Shown here piece by piece: positions 43,354 to 51,780 of a stretch of 64,000 nucleotides of DNA. Made by a program: the position numbers and the translations under genes. Origin of the DNA: Rubrivirga sp. SAORIC476. GTDB taxonomy: Bacteria > Bacteroidota > Rhodothermia > Rhodothermales > Rubricoccaceae. Each line of letters begins with the position of its first letter. The first letter of the stretch is position 1. The stretch covers positions 1,104,798 to 1,168,797 of the forward strand of contig NZ_MVOI01000003.1 in the NCBI RefSeq assembly GCF_002283555.1, given 5' to 3'. Under the pieces are notes generated by a model. The model ran no database searches, had not been told where the DNA came from, and saw only the letters and a list, made by a program, of their open reading frames with translations.

Positions 43354-45018
43354 GTGGCGGAGGTCAACGATCTCGCGCGCGATCTCTTTCCCGCGTCCCC
43401 GGTCGGGCGAGCCGTGTCGTCGCTTTTCGCCGAAGGGGCGGCGCTTCCGGACGCCCCCTCCGCGCTGGCGGGGTGGCTGGGAGAAGGCCGACCTTTGAGC
43501 GTGGCAGGCGCCACGGGGCAGGTTCGGTTTCAGGCTCGAGCGAGCGCCTGGGAGAACGGCGGGCTCGTGGTGCTCGTGAGCCTCGCGGTGGAGGGCCCTC
43601 GCGAGATCGACGTGGACCTGCTCGCCCAGGCCGTCGACGCGGCGGACAACGCGGTGGTCATCGCCGACGTCCGCCACCCGGACGCTCCCCTGGTCTACGC
43701 CAACGAGTACTTCCTGCGCTTCACCGGCTACGAGACCCACGAGGTGATCGGGCGGAACTGCCGCTTCCTCCAGATGCACCGCGGCGAGTACGACAGCACG
43801 GGCGACGGACAGGAGGAGGCGCTGGACCGGATCCGTCACGGCATCGCGCACGCCGAACCCGTCCCGGGCGTGGTGCTGCGCAACTACCGCAAGGACGGGA
43901 CGCTGTTCTACAACGAGCTCTTCCTGACGCCCGTGCGCGACGCCGCTGGCGTGATGACCCACATCATCGGCGTGCAGAACGACGTGACCTCCCGCATCGA
44001 GGCGATGCGGGAGCGGATGCAGGCGGCAGAGCGCCTCCAGAGCCTGTTCTCCGCCGCCGCCGTCCCGCTGGGGCTGCTGGAGCGCACGCCGGACGGCGAG
44101 TTGCTGCACGTCCTCCACAACGACGCCTCGCGCGACGCCCTCGGCCTCGGCGGCGAAGGGGGCGCGACGTTGGAGGCCATCGGCGAAGACGCCGTCGCCC
44201 GCTGGATGGCAGCTGCCGAGTCGGCCCGCCGATCCGGCGAGCCGGTCCGGTTCGACGTCTCGCTCGACGGCGACGACCGGACGTTCGAGGTCTTCCTCTC
44301 GCCCGTCCGCCCCGATGCCGAGCCAGACGCGCCGGAGCGCTTCCTCTACCTCGCCGCCGACGTGACCTCGGGGCGGGCCGCCGTGGAGGACCTGCTCCAC
44401 GTCTCGAACCACCAGATGAAGCGCATCGCGCAGGACATCCACGACGGGCTCGGGCAGTCGCTCACGGGCGCAGCCATGATCGCGACCGCGCTCGCGCGCG
44501 ACCTCCAGGGCACGCCCCAGGCTGCCGACGGCGCTCGCCTGCGGGACCTCCTGATCCGGTCCCAGAGCCAGCTCCGTTCCTTCGCCCTCGGTCTGGACCC
44601 CGTCGACCTCGACCGCCTCGGGATGGGAGAGGCGCTCGGACGCCTTGCTGCCGATGCCCAGGAGGTGCTCCGGGTCGACGTGGTCGTCGAGGACCGGCTG
44701 GCGGGGTTCCACCTGCACGACGAGGCCATGCTGGACTTTTACCGCATCGCCCAGGAGGCCCTGACCAACGCCGCCCGCCACGGTCGGGCGCGGACCGTCC
44801 GCCTCGCGCTCGACCGCGCCGAGGACGACGTGGTGCTGGCCATCGAAGACGACGGGCACGGCATCCAGCTGGCCCGCCCCAGCAACGACGGCATGGGCCT
44901 GCGCACCATGCGCGCCCGTGCCCAGCGACACGGGGGCACGCTCGCGATCGCTCCCCGGGCCGAGGGCGGCACCCGCGTCGAGCTGTCCACCCCCGCCGAG
45001 CGGGTCGGCGGGCGCTGA
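43354..45018 (+). CDS. LOV-domain blue-light sensor histidine kinase
   Basis: The 554-residue protein (from a GTG start) has a degenerate N-terminal PAS domain, then a LOV domain at about 88-205. The LOV flavin motif GRNCRFLQ holds the photoactive Cys136, and NYRKDGT, NELFL and GVQNDVT keep the FMN-contacting Asn and Gln. A second PAS region is at about 215-335. A HisKA_3-type dimer domain follows (RIAQDIHDGLGQSLTGAA, His phosphoacceptor) and an ATPase domain with the N-box FYRIAQEALTNAARHG and GMGLRTMRARA. The PAS-like sequence continues upstream to a CTG at 43291, so the true start may be there. No partner regulator is adjacent; it is divergent from crtI, so light control of carotenoids is a natural guess. 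Confidence 0.92.
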   Translation: MAEVNDLARDLFPASPVGRAVSSLFAEGAALPDAPSALAGWLGEGRPLSVAGATGQVRFQARASAWENGGLVVLVSLAVEGPREIDVDLLAQAVDAADNAVVIADVRHPDAPLVYANEYFLRFTGYETHEVIGRNCRFLQMHRGEYDSTGDGQEEALDRIRHGIAHAEPVPGVVLRNYRKDGTLFYNELFLTPVRDAAGVMTHIIGVQNDVTSRIEAMRERMQAAERLQSLFSAAAVPLGLLERTPDGELLHVLHNDASRDALGLGGEGGATLEAIGEDAVARWMAAAESARRSGEPVRFDVSLDGDDRTFEVFLSPVRPDAEPDAPERFLYLAADVTSGRAAVEDLLHVSNHQMKRIAQDIHDGLGQSLTGAAMIATALARDLQGTPQAADGARLRDLLIRSQSQLRSFALGLDPVDLDRLGMGEALGRLAADAQEVLRVDVVVEDRLAGFHLHDEAMLDFYRIAQEALTNAARHGRARTVRLALDRAEDDVVLAIEDDGHGIQLARPSNDGMGLRTMRARAQRHGGTLAIAPRAEGGTRVELSTPAERVGGR

Positions 45019-45334
45019 GTCAGGAGGGCAGCTCCCAGCTTTTTCGAGAGGCGGACACGAACCCGGGCATCGGTCCGTTTCGAGGAGGCTACCTCCTGCG
45101 GTTGTGTGTGTCCGCAGGACGCCGGTCGGGGCGCCACCTTCTCGAAGGGGCGCCCCGATCTCGTTTCTAGCCGTGCCGCGCCCGGAGGGGTCGCCCTCGG
45201 CAGAGTGTCTCGATCTCGTGTCGGACCACGGGGTCGGGCACCATGCCACGCCTCGACTCGTTGGACAGGCCGCCCCACGTCATCCTCCGGTGGGCGCTCC
45301 ACCGCCGACCCGTTCCCTTCCGATCCGATCCCCC
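45019..45334. other. Structured intergenic region before htrA
   Basis: These 316 bases hold no gene. They contain nested complementary segments: GCGGACAC (45051-45058) with GTGTCCGC (45108-45115), enclosing AGGAGG-CTA-CCTCCT. The terminator-like hairpin at 45126 follows. They may form a 3' UTR structure or a small RNA. Confidence 0.45.
45126..45158 (+). terminator. Hairpin downstream of LOV kinase
   Basis: TCGGGGCGCCACCTTC pairs with GAAGGGGCGCCCCGA with one bulged base and a TC loop, about 15 pairs. TCTCGTTTCT follows, a weak U-rich tract. Confidence 0.65.
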
Positions 45335-46858
45335 ATGTCCGACGTCAAGCGCAAAGCCTCTGTCGCGCTCCTCGTCGCCGCCGCAGTGCTCGGCGGCATC
45401 GTCTTCGTCACCTCCGCAGCCAACCTGACCGGGCTCAGCAGCCTCTTCGGCCAGGCCGGCGCCCAGACTGCGGACGTCCCCGCGGACGCCGTCGCCACGG
45501 CCGAGGACCTCGGCCAGGCGTTCTCCTCGGTCGCCGAGGCGGTCAACCCGGCGGTCGTGCAGGTCCAGTCCACGCGCGTGCTCGCCCAGGGCGGCGCCAA
45601 CCCGATGTCGCCGTTCGGCGGGATGTCGCCGTTTGGTGGCGGCGACGGCACGCAGAGTGGCCTGGGCAGCGGCGCCTTCATCTCCGACGACGGCTACATC
45701 GTGACCAACAACCACGTCATCGAGGACGCCGACGAGCTGATCGTGGCCCTCTTTGACGGCCGCGAGTTTGAGGCCGAGGTGGTCGGGGCCGACCCGTTCT
45801 CCGACCTGGCCGTGCTCAAGGTGGATGGCGAGGGCTTCCCGACGCTCTCCTTCGGCGACTCGGACGCGCTCCGCGTCGGGCAGTGGGTGCTGGCCTTCGG
45901 CAGCCCGCTCTCGGCCGACCTCTCGAACACGGTCACCAGCGGCATCGTGTCGAGCCTCGGCCGCTTCTCGGGCGCCCCCGACCCGCGCGGCCGGACCACC
46001 ATCTCGAACTACATCCAGACCGACGCGGCCGTCAACCCGGGCAACTCGGGCGGTCCGCTGGTCAACCTCCGCGGCGAGATCGTCGGCATCAACTCGGCCA
46101 TCGCCACGCGGACCGGCACCTACAACGGCATCTCGTTCGCCATCCCGTCCAACATCGTCCGCTCGACCGTCGAGCAGATCATCGACACGGGCACGGTCGA
46201 GCGCGGCTACCTCGGCATCTCGTTCAACGAGGCGTCTCCGGCGCTGCGGCGCCTGTACGGCGTCGGGCCAGGCGCGGCCAACATCGCCGACATCGCGCCG
46301 GACGCCACTGGCCGCACGCCGGCCGCTGACGCGGGCCTCCAGCCCGACGACCTGATCACGGCCATCGACGGCGTGGAGCTGACCGACAGCCGCCAGATCG
46401 TGTCGCTGATCTCCAGCAAGCGCCCCGGCGATGTGGTCGAGATCACGTACAACCGGGAGGGCACCGAGGGCGTCGCCCGCGTGACGCTCGGCCGCCGCCC
46501 GTCCGACGAGCAGATCAGCCAGGGCCCGTCCTCGGCGCCCGACCGCGACCCGGCGCCAACGTTGAAGCCCGCCTCGGTCGAGATGCTGGGCCTGACGCTG
46601 GAGACGGTCACGCCGAGCCTCGCCCGCCAGCTCGGCGAGGACATCACTGGTGTCGCCGTGACGGACATCGAGCGGACCAGCGAGGCCTACCGCGACGCCA
46701 ACATCCGTCCGGGCATGGTGATCACCGAGGTGGACCGCGAGCCGGTCGCCTCGGTCGATGAGTTCGAGGCTGCCGTGGCTGCGGTAGAGGAGGGCGAGTC
46801 CTTCCTCATCCGCGTGCGGGCCGGGGCGAGCTCGTTCCTGACGGCGCTCACGAAGTAG
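45335..46858 (+). CDS. htrA: HtrA/Deg-family serine protease
   Basis: This 507-residue periplasmic protease-chaperone degrades or refolds damaged proteins. One N-terminal membrane or signal segment lies at about 8-30. The trypsin-like domain has the triad His127 (IVTNNHVIED), Asp157 (DPFSDLAVLKV) and Ser238 (NPGNSGGPL). Two PDZ domains follow, at about 285-385 (RGYLGISFNEASPALRRLYG) and 410-500 (MLGLTLETVTPSLARQLGED). A Gly/Pro-rich loop (PMSPFGGMSPFGGGDG, about 89-104) is the LA loop region. The start ATG at 45335 matches the family. Confidence 0.96.
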   Translation: MSDVKRKASVALLVAAAVLGGIVFVTSAANLTGLSSLFGQAGAQTADVPADAVATAEDLGQAFSSVAEAVNPAVVQVQSTRVLAQGGANPMSPFGGMSPFGGGDGTQSGLGSGAFISDDGYIVTNNHVIEDADELIVALFDGREFEAEVVGADPFSDLAVLKVDGEGFPTLSFGDSDALRVGQWVLAFGSPLSADLSNTVTSGIVSSLGRFSGAPDPRGRTTISNYIQTDAAVNPGNSGGPLVNLRGEIVGINSAIATRTGTYNGISFAIPSNIVRSTVEQIIDTGTVERGYLGISFNEASPALRRLYGVGPGAANIADIAPDATGRTPAADAGLQPDDLITAIDGVELTDSRQIVSLISSKRPGDVVEITYNREGTEGVARVTLGRRPSDEQISQGPSSAPDRDPAPTLKPASVEMLGLTLETVTPSLARQLGEDITGVAVTDIERTSEAYRDANIRPGMVITEVDREPVASVDEFEAAVAAVEEGESFLIRVRAGASSFLTALTK

Positions 46859-46895
46859 AGACGTCTCTTCTCTCCGACGACCGCGCCGGGTCTAG

Positions 46896-46930
46896 GACCC
46901 CGCTCGATGTGTCGGGCGGGGTCTCTTTGT
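46896..46930 (+). terminator. Terminator of htrA
   Basis: GACCCCGC (46896-46903) pairs with GCGGGGTC (46916-46923) and is followed by TCTTTGT. Confidence 0.7.
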
Positions 46931-47005
46931 GTCCGAGCGACTGGTCGCAGGCGGTCGGCGGCGGAGGAAGCGGGGCGTTCGGTCCCCACTGAGGCGCCCG
47001 ACCCG

Positions 47006-48664
47006 TCACCCGAGGTGGGCCAGGCGGGACTGCCAGTCGACGCCGTTGCGGACCTCCTCGGGCGTCGGCATCGCGCCCCGCGCCATGAGGCGGTGCGCCG
47101 TGGCGGCGTCCTTGTCGCGCCCGACCGCCGCGACGGCTCGGACCTCCCCTCCCTCGACGTAGGCGGCGACGAACTCCCGATCGGCAAGGGAGCCGTCGAT
47201 GATCACCTCGTCCCAGTCCTCGACGTGGCCGACGTAGCGAAGGCTGACGCCGAACTGGCCCGTCCAGAAGAAGGGGACGGCGTCGAAGGGTGTGCGGGGC
47301 AGCGTCGGGTCGGCCTCGTGCAGAAGGCCGCGGGCGGCGGCGCGGCCATGCTGCTGGGCCAGCCGCCAGTGCTCGATGCGAACCCTCCGCCCGAGCCGGG
47401 CCTCAGGGAACGCCGCCACGTCGCCCGCCGCGAACAGCCCGGGCGCGGCCTGGAGGTACGCGTCGACCTCGATCCCCCCGTCCTCGCGCACGAACGGCGC
47501 GCGGCTCAGGAAGTCCGTCGCCGGGCGGACGCCGACGCCCATCACCACCACGTCCGCCGCGACGGCGTCCTCGCCGAGGGCAACGCGGAGGCGCGTCGGC
47601 GGCCCCACCTCGGGATCGGAGTGGACCGTCTCGATGCGCTCGACGCTCGCCCCGAGGCGGAAGGTGACGCCCTTGGCCTCGGCGGCCTCTCGGAACACCT
47701 GGCCGACCTCTGTGCCGAGGATGCCCTCGAACGGCGTCGTCTCCTGGCCGATCACGGTCACGTTCAGCCCGCGGCCGACCAGCGACGAGGCGGCCTCCAT
47801 CCCGATGAACGAGGCGCCTATGAGGACGACGGAGGTCGCGTCTCCGACCCGCGAGACGAGGGCCTGCGCGTCCTGCCAGGACCGGAGCACGAGCACGCCG
47901 TCGAGGTCGGCGCCGGGGATGGGCAGGCGGCGGGGAACGCCGCCCGTGGCGACGAGCGCGGCGTCGTAGGTGATGGGGTCGCCTTCGGCAAACGTGACCG
48001 TCCGCGTGTCGGGGTCGAGAGCCGTGACCGTGCGGTCGGTCCAGAGCTCGATGCCGTGTTGCTCGAAAAACGAGCCGTCGCGGAGGCGGAGCGCGTCGTC
48101 GGCGGTGCCCCCGCCGAGGTAGCCCTTCGAGAGGGCGGTCCGGTCGTAGGGCGGGCGCGTCTCCTGCGAGACCATCACGAGGCGCCCGCGATAGCCCTGC
48201 TGGCGGAGCGCCTCGGCGCAGGCCTCGCCCGCCGACCCCGCTCCGAGAATGAGCAGGAGCCGGTCGTCTGCGTCCAGGTCGATGTCGGTCATCGCAGGCG
48301 TCTCGCCGTCACTCTCGCGGTAGGCGATGCCCTTGCCGTGTGCGTCGGCGTCGGCGGGCACGCGGACGAGCACGTCCTCGCCCTCGACGCGAACCTCGAA
48401 GGTGCGCAGGGCGTCCGGCGCGGGCGGCTCGCACAGCGCCCCCGAGGCCACGTCGAACGCGGCGTGGTGCCACGGGCAGACGACGGTCGTGCCGTCGAGG
48501 ACGCCGGTCGCCAGCGGCGCGCCGTAGTGGGTGCAGAAGGCGGTGCAGGCATGGAAGGCGCCGTCGACGCGCGAGAGGAGCACCTCGGTGCCGTCGGCCG
48601 ACACCTGGCGCATCTCGCCGTCGGCGAGGTCGGCGGTGGAAGCGACGCGGACGAAGTCGGGCAT
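47006..48664 (-). CDS. Rieske-domain FAD/NAD(P) oxidoreductase (AIFL-like)
   Basis: The 552-residue protein joins an N-terminal Rieske domain to a pyridine nucleotide-disulfide reductase. The 2Fe-2S ligands are Cys44-His46 (CTHYGAPL) and Cys63-His66 (VVCPWHHAAF). The FAD motif is LLILGAGSAGEACAEAL near residue 137, the NAD motif VVLIGASFIGMEAASSL near 285, and the second FAD contact GLFAAGDVAAFPE near 425. The same order is seen in animal AIFL and bacterial ferredoxin reductase-like proteins; the electron partner is unknown. The 2Fe-2S ferredoxin encoded at 53813 is one candidate. Start at 48664 (MPDFVRVAS) was chosen over an ATG nine codons upstream. Confidence 0.92.
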   Translation of the reverse strand: MPDFVRVASTADLADGEMRQVSADGTEVLLSRVDGAFHACTAFCTHYGAPLATGVLDGTTVVCPWHHAAFDVASGALCEPPAPDALRTFEVRVEGEDVLVRVPADADAHGKGIAYRESDGETPAMTDIDLDADDRLLLILGAGSAGEACAEALRQQGYRGRLVMVSQETRPPYDRTALSKGYLGGGTADDALRLRDGSFFEQHGIELWTDRTVTALDPDTRTVTFAEGDPITYDAALVATGGVPRRLPIPGADLDGVLVLRSWQDAQALVSRVGDATSVVLIGASFIGMEAASSLVGRGLNVTVIGQETTPFEGILGTEVGQVFREAAEAKGVTFRLGASVERIETVHSDPEVGPPTRLRVALGEDAVAADVVVMGVGVRPATDFLSRAPFVREDGGIEVDAYLQAAPGLFAAGDVAAFPEARLGRRVRIEHWRLAQQHGRAAARGLLHEADPTLPRTPFDAVPFFWTGQFGVSLRYVGHVEDWDEVIIDGSLADREFVAAYVEGGEVRAVAAVGRDKDAATAHRLMARGAMPTPEEVRNGVDWQSRLAHLG

Positions 48665-48772
48665 GGGATCGCGGAGAGGGGGCAGCGTCACGAGTGACGG
48701 GTGCTCGGGTTCCGGGAGAGGGCGTCGGTCAGGGTCCGCCCGCTGGTACCTTCCGTCCCCGCCCGCCTCGCC

Positions 48773-49216
48773 ATGTCTGCCGACGTCCGCGCCCTGATCG
48801 ACCGCATCGCCACCGCCCTCGGGCCGGAGGCCACGCCCGAGCGCGTCGAGCGCGTCGCCCGGGCTGTCCTGGACGCCCGTGCTCCGACTGCCCCGGCGCG
48901 TGCTCCCGCCCTGGCTCCTCGGTCTCCGGACGGGCCCGCCACGGGCGCGACGCGCGTCGTGGTGACCGCCTACGGGCAGGACCAGCCGGGCGTGCTGGCC
49001 GCTATCACGGCCGAGCTGTCGGCATCGGGCGCCAACATCCTGGACGTGTCGCAGAAGGTGCTCCAGGGCTACTTCACCGTCGTTCTCGTCGCGGACCTGT
49101 CAGAGGGCACCGACCTCGGCGCCGTCCGCGACGTGCTCACCTCTCGCGGCGAGGCGATGGGCGCACGGGTGTTGCTCCAGCACGAAGAGCTGTTCCAGGC
49201 GATGCATCGGCCATGA
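48773..49216 (+). CDS. ACT-domain protein (UPF0237-like)
   Basis: The 147-residue protein has a helical N-terminus (MSADVRALIDRIATALGPE) and a Pro/Ala linker, then an ACT domain at about 65-147: VVVTAYGQDQPGVLAAITAEL, ASGANILDVSQKVLQGYFTVVLVADLS, then MGARVLLQHEELFQAMHRP. This matches UPF0237, a regulatory ACT group that binds a small ligand, usually an amino acid. UPF0237 genes are commonly next to UPF0210, which lies just downstream here after an inserted gene. Confidence 0.85.
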   Translation: MSADVRALIDRIATALGPEATPERVERVARAVLDARAPTAPARAPALAPRSPDGPATGATRVVVTAYGQDQPGVLAAITAELSASGANILDVSQKVLQGYFTVVLVADLSEGTDLGAVRDVLTSRGEAMGARVLLQHEELFQAMHRP

Positions 49217-49220
49217 GCGG

Positions 49221-49249
49221 GGAGGGATTTGGGGTGCGGGATGAGGAGG
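49221..49249 (+). repeat. Left arm of inverted repeat around the four-helix-bundle gene
   Basis: GGAGGGAT (49221-49228), GGGGTGCGG (49231-49239) and AGGAGG (49244-49249) are complementary, in nested order, to segments at 49651-49683. Confidence 0.7.
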
Positions 49250-49278
49250 GACGGGCAGAAACGCCTGCTCCTTCCTTC

Positions 49279-49644
49279 GTGACGGAGCCCGAGATCCAGA
49301 GCTACGAAGATCTCCGCGTCTGGCAGAAAGGAGTTGTGCTCTGCGAACTGGTGTATGGCATCACCCGATCATTTCCCGGCACCGAGCGATTCGAGCTGAC
49401 GAGCCAACTGTGTCGAGCAGCCGTCTCCGTCCCTTCGACCATCGCGGAAGGCTGGGGACGTGGGTCGAAGGCCGAGTACGCCCGCTTCCTCAAGATCGCG
49501 CGCGGGTCGCTATTCGAACTGCGCCCCCAGCTCATCATCGCTGAGCGCATCGGTCTCTGTCCGCCGGAGACAGTAGCCACGTCCCTTCGAACCGTCGACC
49601 AGATCCGCCGCATGCTCCACGGCCTCGTCCGCTCGCTGGGCTGA
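49279..49644 (+). CDS. Four-helix-bundle protein (23S rRNA IVS type)
   Basis: The 121-residue protein belongs to the four-helix-bundle/IVP family first described from intervening sequences of 23S rRNA genes. The family block SYEDLRVWQKGVVLCELVYG is followed by LTSQLCRAAVSVPSTIAEGWGRGSKAEYARFLKIARGSLFELRPQL. The GTG start gives family length; an ATG at 49213, overlapping the ACT gene stop, would add 22 residues that lie across the left inverted repeat. It sits between UPF0237 and UPF0210, which are usually neighbours, inside nested inverted repeats. Function is unknown; RNA binding has been suggested for the family. Confidence 0.88.
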   Translation: MTEPEIQSYEDLRVWQKGVVLCELVYGITRSFPGTERFELTSQLCRAAVSVPSTIAEGWGRGSKAEYARFLKIARGSLFELRPQLIIAERIGLCPPETVATSLRTVDQIRRMLHGLVRSLG

Positions 49645-49650
49645 GCTCGA

Positions 49651-49683
49651 CCTCCTCCGCACCCCTCCATCCCGCATCCCTCC
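49651..49683 (+). repeat. Right arm of inverted repeat around the four-helix-bundle gene
   Basis: CCTCCT (49651-49656), CCGCACCCC (49657-49665) and ATCCCTCC (49676-49683) complement the left arm. The arm ends exactly at the base before the UPF0210 start codon. Confidence 0.7.
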
Positions 49684-51066
49684 ATGCCTCTCTCCCTCGG
49701 CGAAATCCTCGACACCGTTCGGATGACCGAGGCGGACGCGTTCGACATTCGGACGGTCACGCTGGGCGTCAGCCTGCGGGGATGCGCCAGCCGCGACCCC
49801 GAGTCGACGCGGCGCAACATCTACGACCGGGTCACGCGGGCGGCCGACCACCACCTGGCCGCGGCGCAGGAGGTCGAGAAGCGGTACGGCGTGCGGATCG
49901 CCAACAAGCGCGTCTCGATCACGCCCGCCGCCCTCGCCGCCGACGGGTTCTCGCCCGCCGACTTCGTCCGCCTCGCGGAGACGTTGGACAAGGCGGCCGG
50001 CGAAGTCGGAGTCGACTACCTCGCCGGGTTCAGCGCGCTCGTCGAGAAGGGCATGACGCCCGGCGATGCCGCCCTCATCGAGGCGCTGCCCGAGGCGCTC
50101 GCGACGACCGCCCGCGTGTGCGCCTCCGTCGCCTGCGGGAGCACGCCGGCCGGGATCAACGCGGACGCCGTGCTCCGGGTCGCCCACGCGATCAAGGGAA
50201 TGGCCGCGCGGACCGCCGACCGCGACTCGATCGGGTGCGCCAAGTTCGTCGCCTTCTGCAACGCCGTCGGCGACAACCCCTTCGTGGCGGGCGCTTTCCA
50301 CGGGCCGAGTGAAGCCGGGCTGGCCCTCAACGTCGGCATCTCGGGGCCAGGGGTCGTGCTCCGCGCCATCGAGGCGCTGGGGCCGACGGCCGACTTCGGA
50401 GCGGTCACGGACGCCGTCAAGACGGCCGCCTTCAAAATCACGCGCGCCGGAGAGCTCATCGGGCGCCGCGTGGCCGAGGAGTTGGCCCAGCGCTCGGGCC
50501 AGCACGTGCCGTTCGGCGTCGTCGACATCTCGCTCGCGCCGACGCCCGCCGAGCGCGACTCCGTGGGCGACGTGCTGAAGGCGTTTGGCCTGGAGCACGT
50601 CGGCGCGCCCGGCACGACGGCGGCGCTGGCGATGCTCAACGAGGCCGTCAAGCGGGGCGGGCTGATGGCCGCGCGCCACGTCGGCGGGCTGTCGGGCGCC
50701 TTCATCCCGGTCTCCGAGGATCAGGCCATGATCGAGGCGGCGGCGGCGGGACACCTGACCATCGAGAAGCTGGAGGCCATGAGCGCCATCTGCTCGGTCG
50801 GGCTCGACATGGTCGCCATCCCCGGCGACACGTCCGCCGAGACCATCGCGGGCATCCTGTTCGACGAGTTCGCCATCGGGATGATCAACGACAAGACGAC
50901 GGCCGTGCGGCTGCTCCCGGTCGCCGGGAAGGGCGTCGGCGAGTGGGCGGATTACGGGGGCCTGCTCGGGCGAGCGCCCATCCAGCCGGTCTCGCAGGCC
51001 TCGAACGTGGTGTTCGCGCGGCGCGGTGGCCGCATCCCGGCGCCGATCCGGAGCCTCACGAACTGA
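49684..51066 (+). CDS. UPF0210/PFL family protein
   Basis: The 460-residue protein matches UPF0210 (DUF711), a conserved cytoplasmic family of unknown function with structural similarity to glycyl-radical enzyme-like barrels. Family blocks are DIRTVTLGVSLRGCASRD, RIANKRVSITPAALAA, YLAGFSALVEKG, NVGISGPGVVLRAIE and GLDMVAIPGDTSAETIAGILFDE. Its usual neighbour is the ACT protein UPF0237, found just upstream across the inserted four-helix-bundle gene. Its start codon abuts the right inverted repeat. Confidence 0.93.
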   Translation: MPLSLGEILDTVRMTEADAFDIRTVTLGVSLRGCASRDPESTRRNIYDRVTRAADHHLAAAQEVEKRYGVRIANKRVSITPAALAADGFSPADFVRLAETLDKAAGEVGVDYLAGFSALVEKGMTPGDAALIEALPEALATTARVCASVACGSTPAGINADAVLRVAHAIKGMAARTADRDSIGCAKFVAFCNAVGDNPFVAGAFHGPSEAGLALNVGISGPGVVLRAIEALGPTADFGAVTDAVKTAAFKITRAGELIGRRVAEELAQRSGQHVPFGVVDISLAPTPAERDSVGDVLKAFGLEHVGAPGTTAALAMLNEAVKRGGLMAARHVGGLSGAFIPVSEDQAMIEAAAAGHLTIEKLEAMSAICSVGLDMVAIPGDTSAETIAGILFDEFAIGMINDKTTAVRLLPVAGKGVGEWADYGGLLGRAPIQPVSQASNVVFARRGGRIPAPIRSLTN

Positions 51067-51084
51067 CGACGCCGCGGCGGACGG

Positions 51085-51759
51085 TCAGTCGAGCGGCGGA
51101 CCGCCCGCGTCGACGACCGGGGTGTCGGCCGGGATGCGCAGTTCCACCACACCATCGAAGCGGGGAAGCCCCGGCAGGGTGTACGACGTGTACGTGACCC
51201 TGACCTGCTTGTAGACGAACGTCCCGGTCAGCGTCCCGACGAAGTCGCCGGCGGCGTCCCGGGCGAGTGTCAGCGTTCCCTGCTCGAGGCCATAGAAGAA
51301 CTGCGGCGTCCGCTCGTCGCGGAGCCCGCTCACCACCACGTCGTCGCGGTTGATGCAGCCCTCGGGGTAGAGCGCCCCGTGGCGCTTCTTGACCTCGAAC
51401 GTCCCCTCGCGGAGTTCCGTCCCCGGGATATCGAGACTGACCACATAGGGGCCGTCCGACGCTGAGACGCTGAGCGAGTGGAGCACGGTCGGGCCGCAGG
51501 AGACGGTCTCGCCCGTCGGCGTGCTGTAGCTCCCTTCCCCGACGGCGTAGTACGTGGTGAGGTCGGGCGGCGGCGTTGCGAACGCCACGGTGGTGTCGGG
51601 CGCGGTGAGGCTGACCACGATCCCAGCGGAGGCCGTGGTTGGCGTGACAGGCGCTCTGAGCACACCGCCGTCGGGCGAACCGCTATCGAGTGCAGGGGCC
51701 GTGGCATCGCAACCAGCGAGAGCGACCAGAACGAGGACGAGCGAAGCGAGACGGTGCAT
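51085..51759 (-). CDS. Small lipoprotein of unknown function
   Basis: The 224-residue protein has a signal peptide with lipobox LAGC (Cys17) followed by DATAPALDSGSPDGG, a context also seen in the LruC lipoprotein (CDATAP). The rest is beta-rich with two cysteines (about 86 and 135) that could form a disulfide. SCGPTVLHSLSVSASDGPYVVSLDIPG and TGTFVYKQVRVTYTSY are notable. I do not recognise the family. Directly upstream lies a pair of tandem CTATAG repeats. Confidence 0.75.
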   Translation of the reverse strand: MHRLASLVLVLVALAGCDATAPALDSGSPDGGVLRAPVTPTTASAGIVVSLTAPDTTVAFATPPPDLTTYYAVGEGSYSTPTGETVSCGPTVLHSLSVSASDGPYVVSLDIPGTELREGTFEVKKRHGALYPEGCINRDDVVVSGLRDERTPQFFYGLEQGTLTLARDAAGDFVGTLTGTFVYKQVRVTYTSYTLPGLPRFDGVVELRIPADTPVVDAGGPPLD

Positions 51760-51780
51760 GGCGAAAGAGGAGGGAAAGAG

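Noticed and set aside
49213-49278. ATG at 49213 as start of the four-helix-bundle protein
   Set aside because: It would add 22 residues across the left inverted repeat and exceed family length; kept as an alternative because it overlaps the ACT gene stop.
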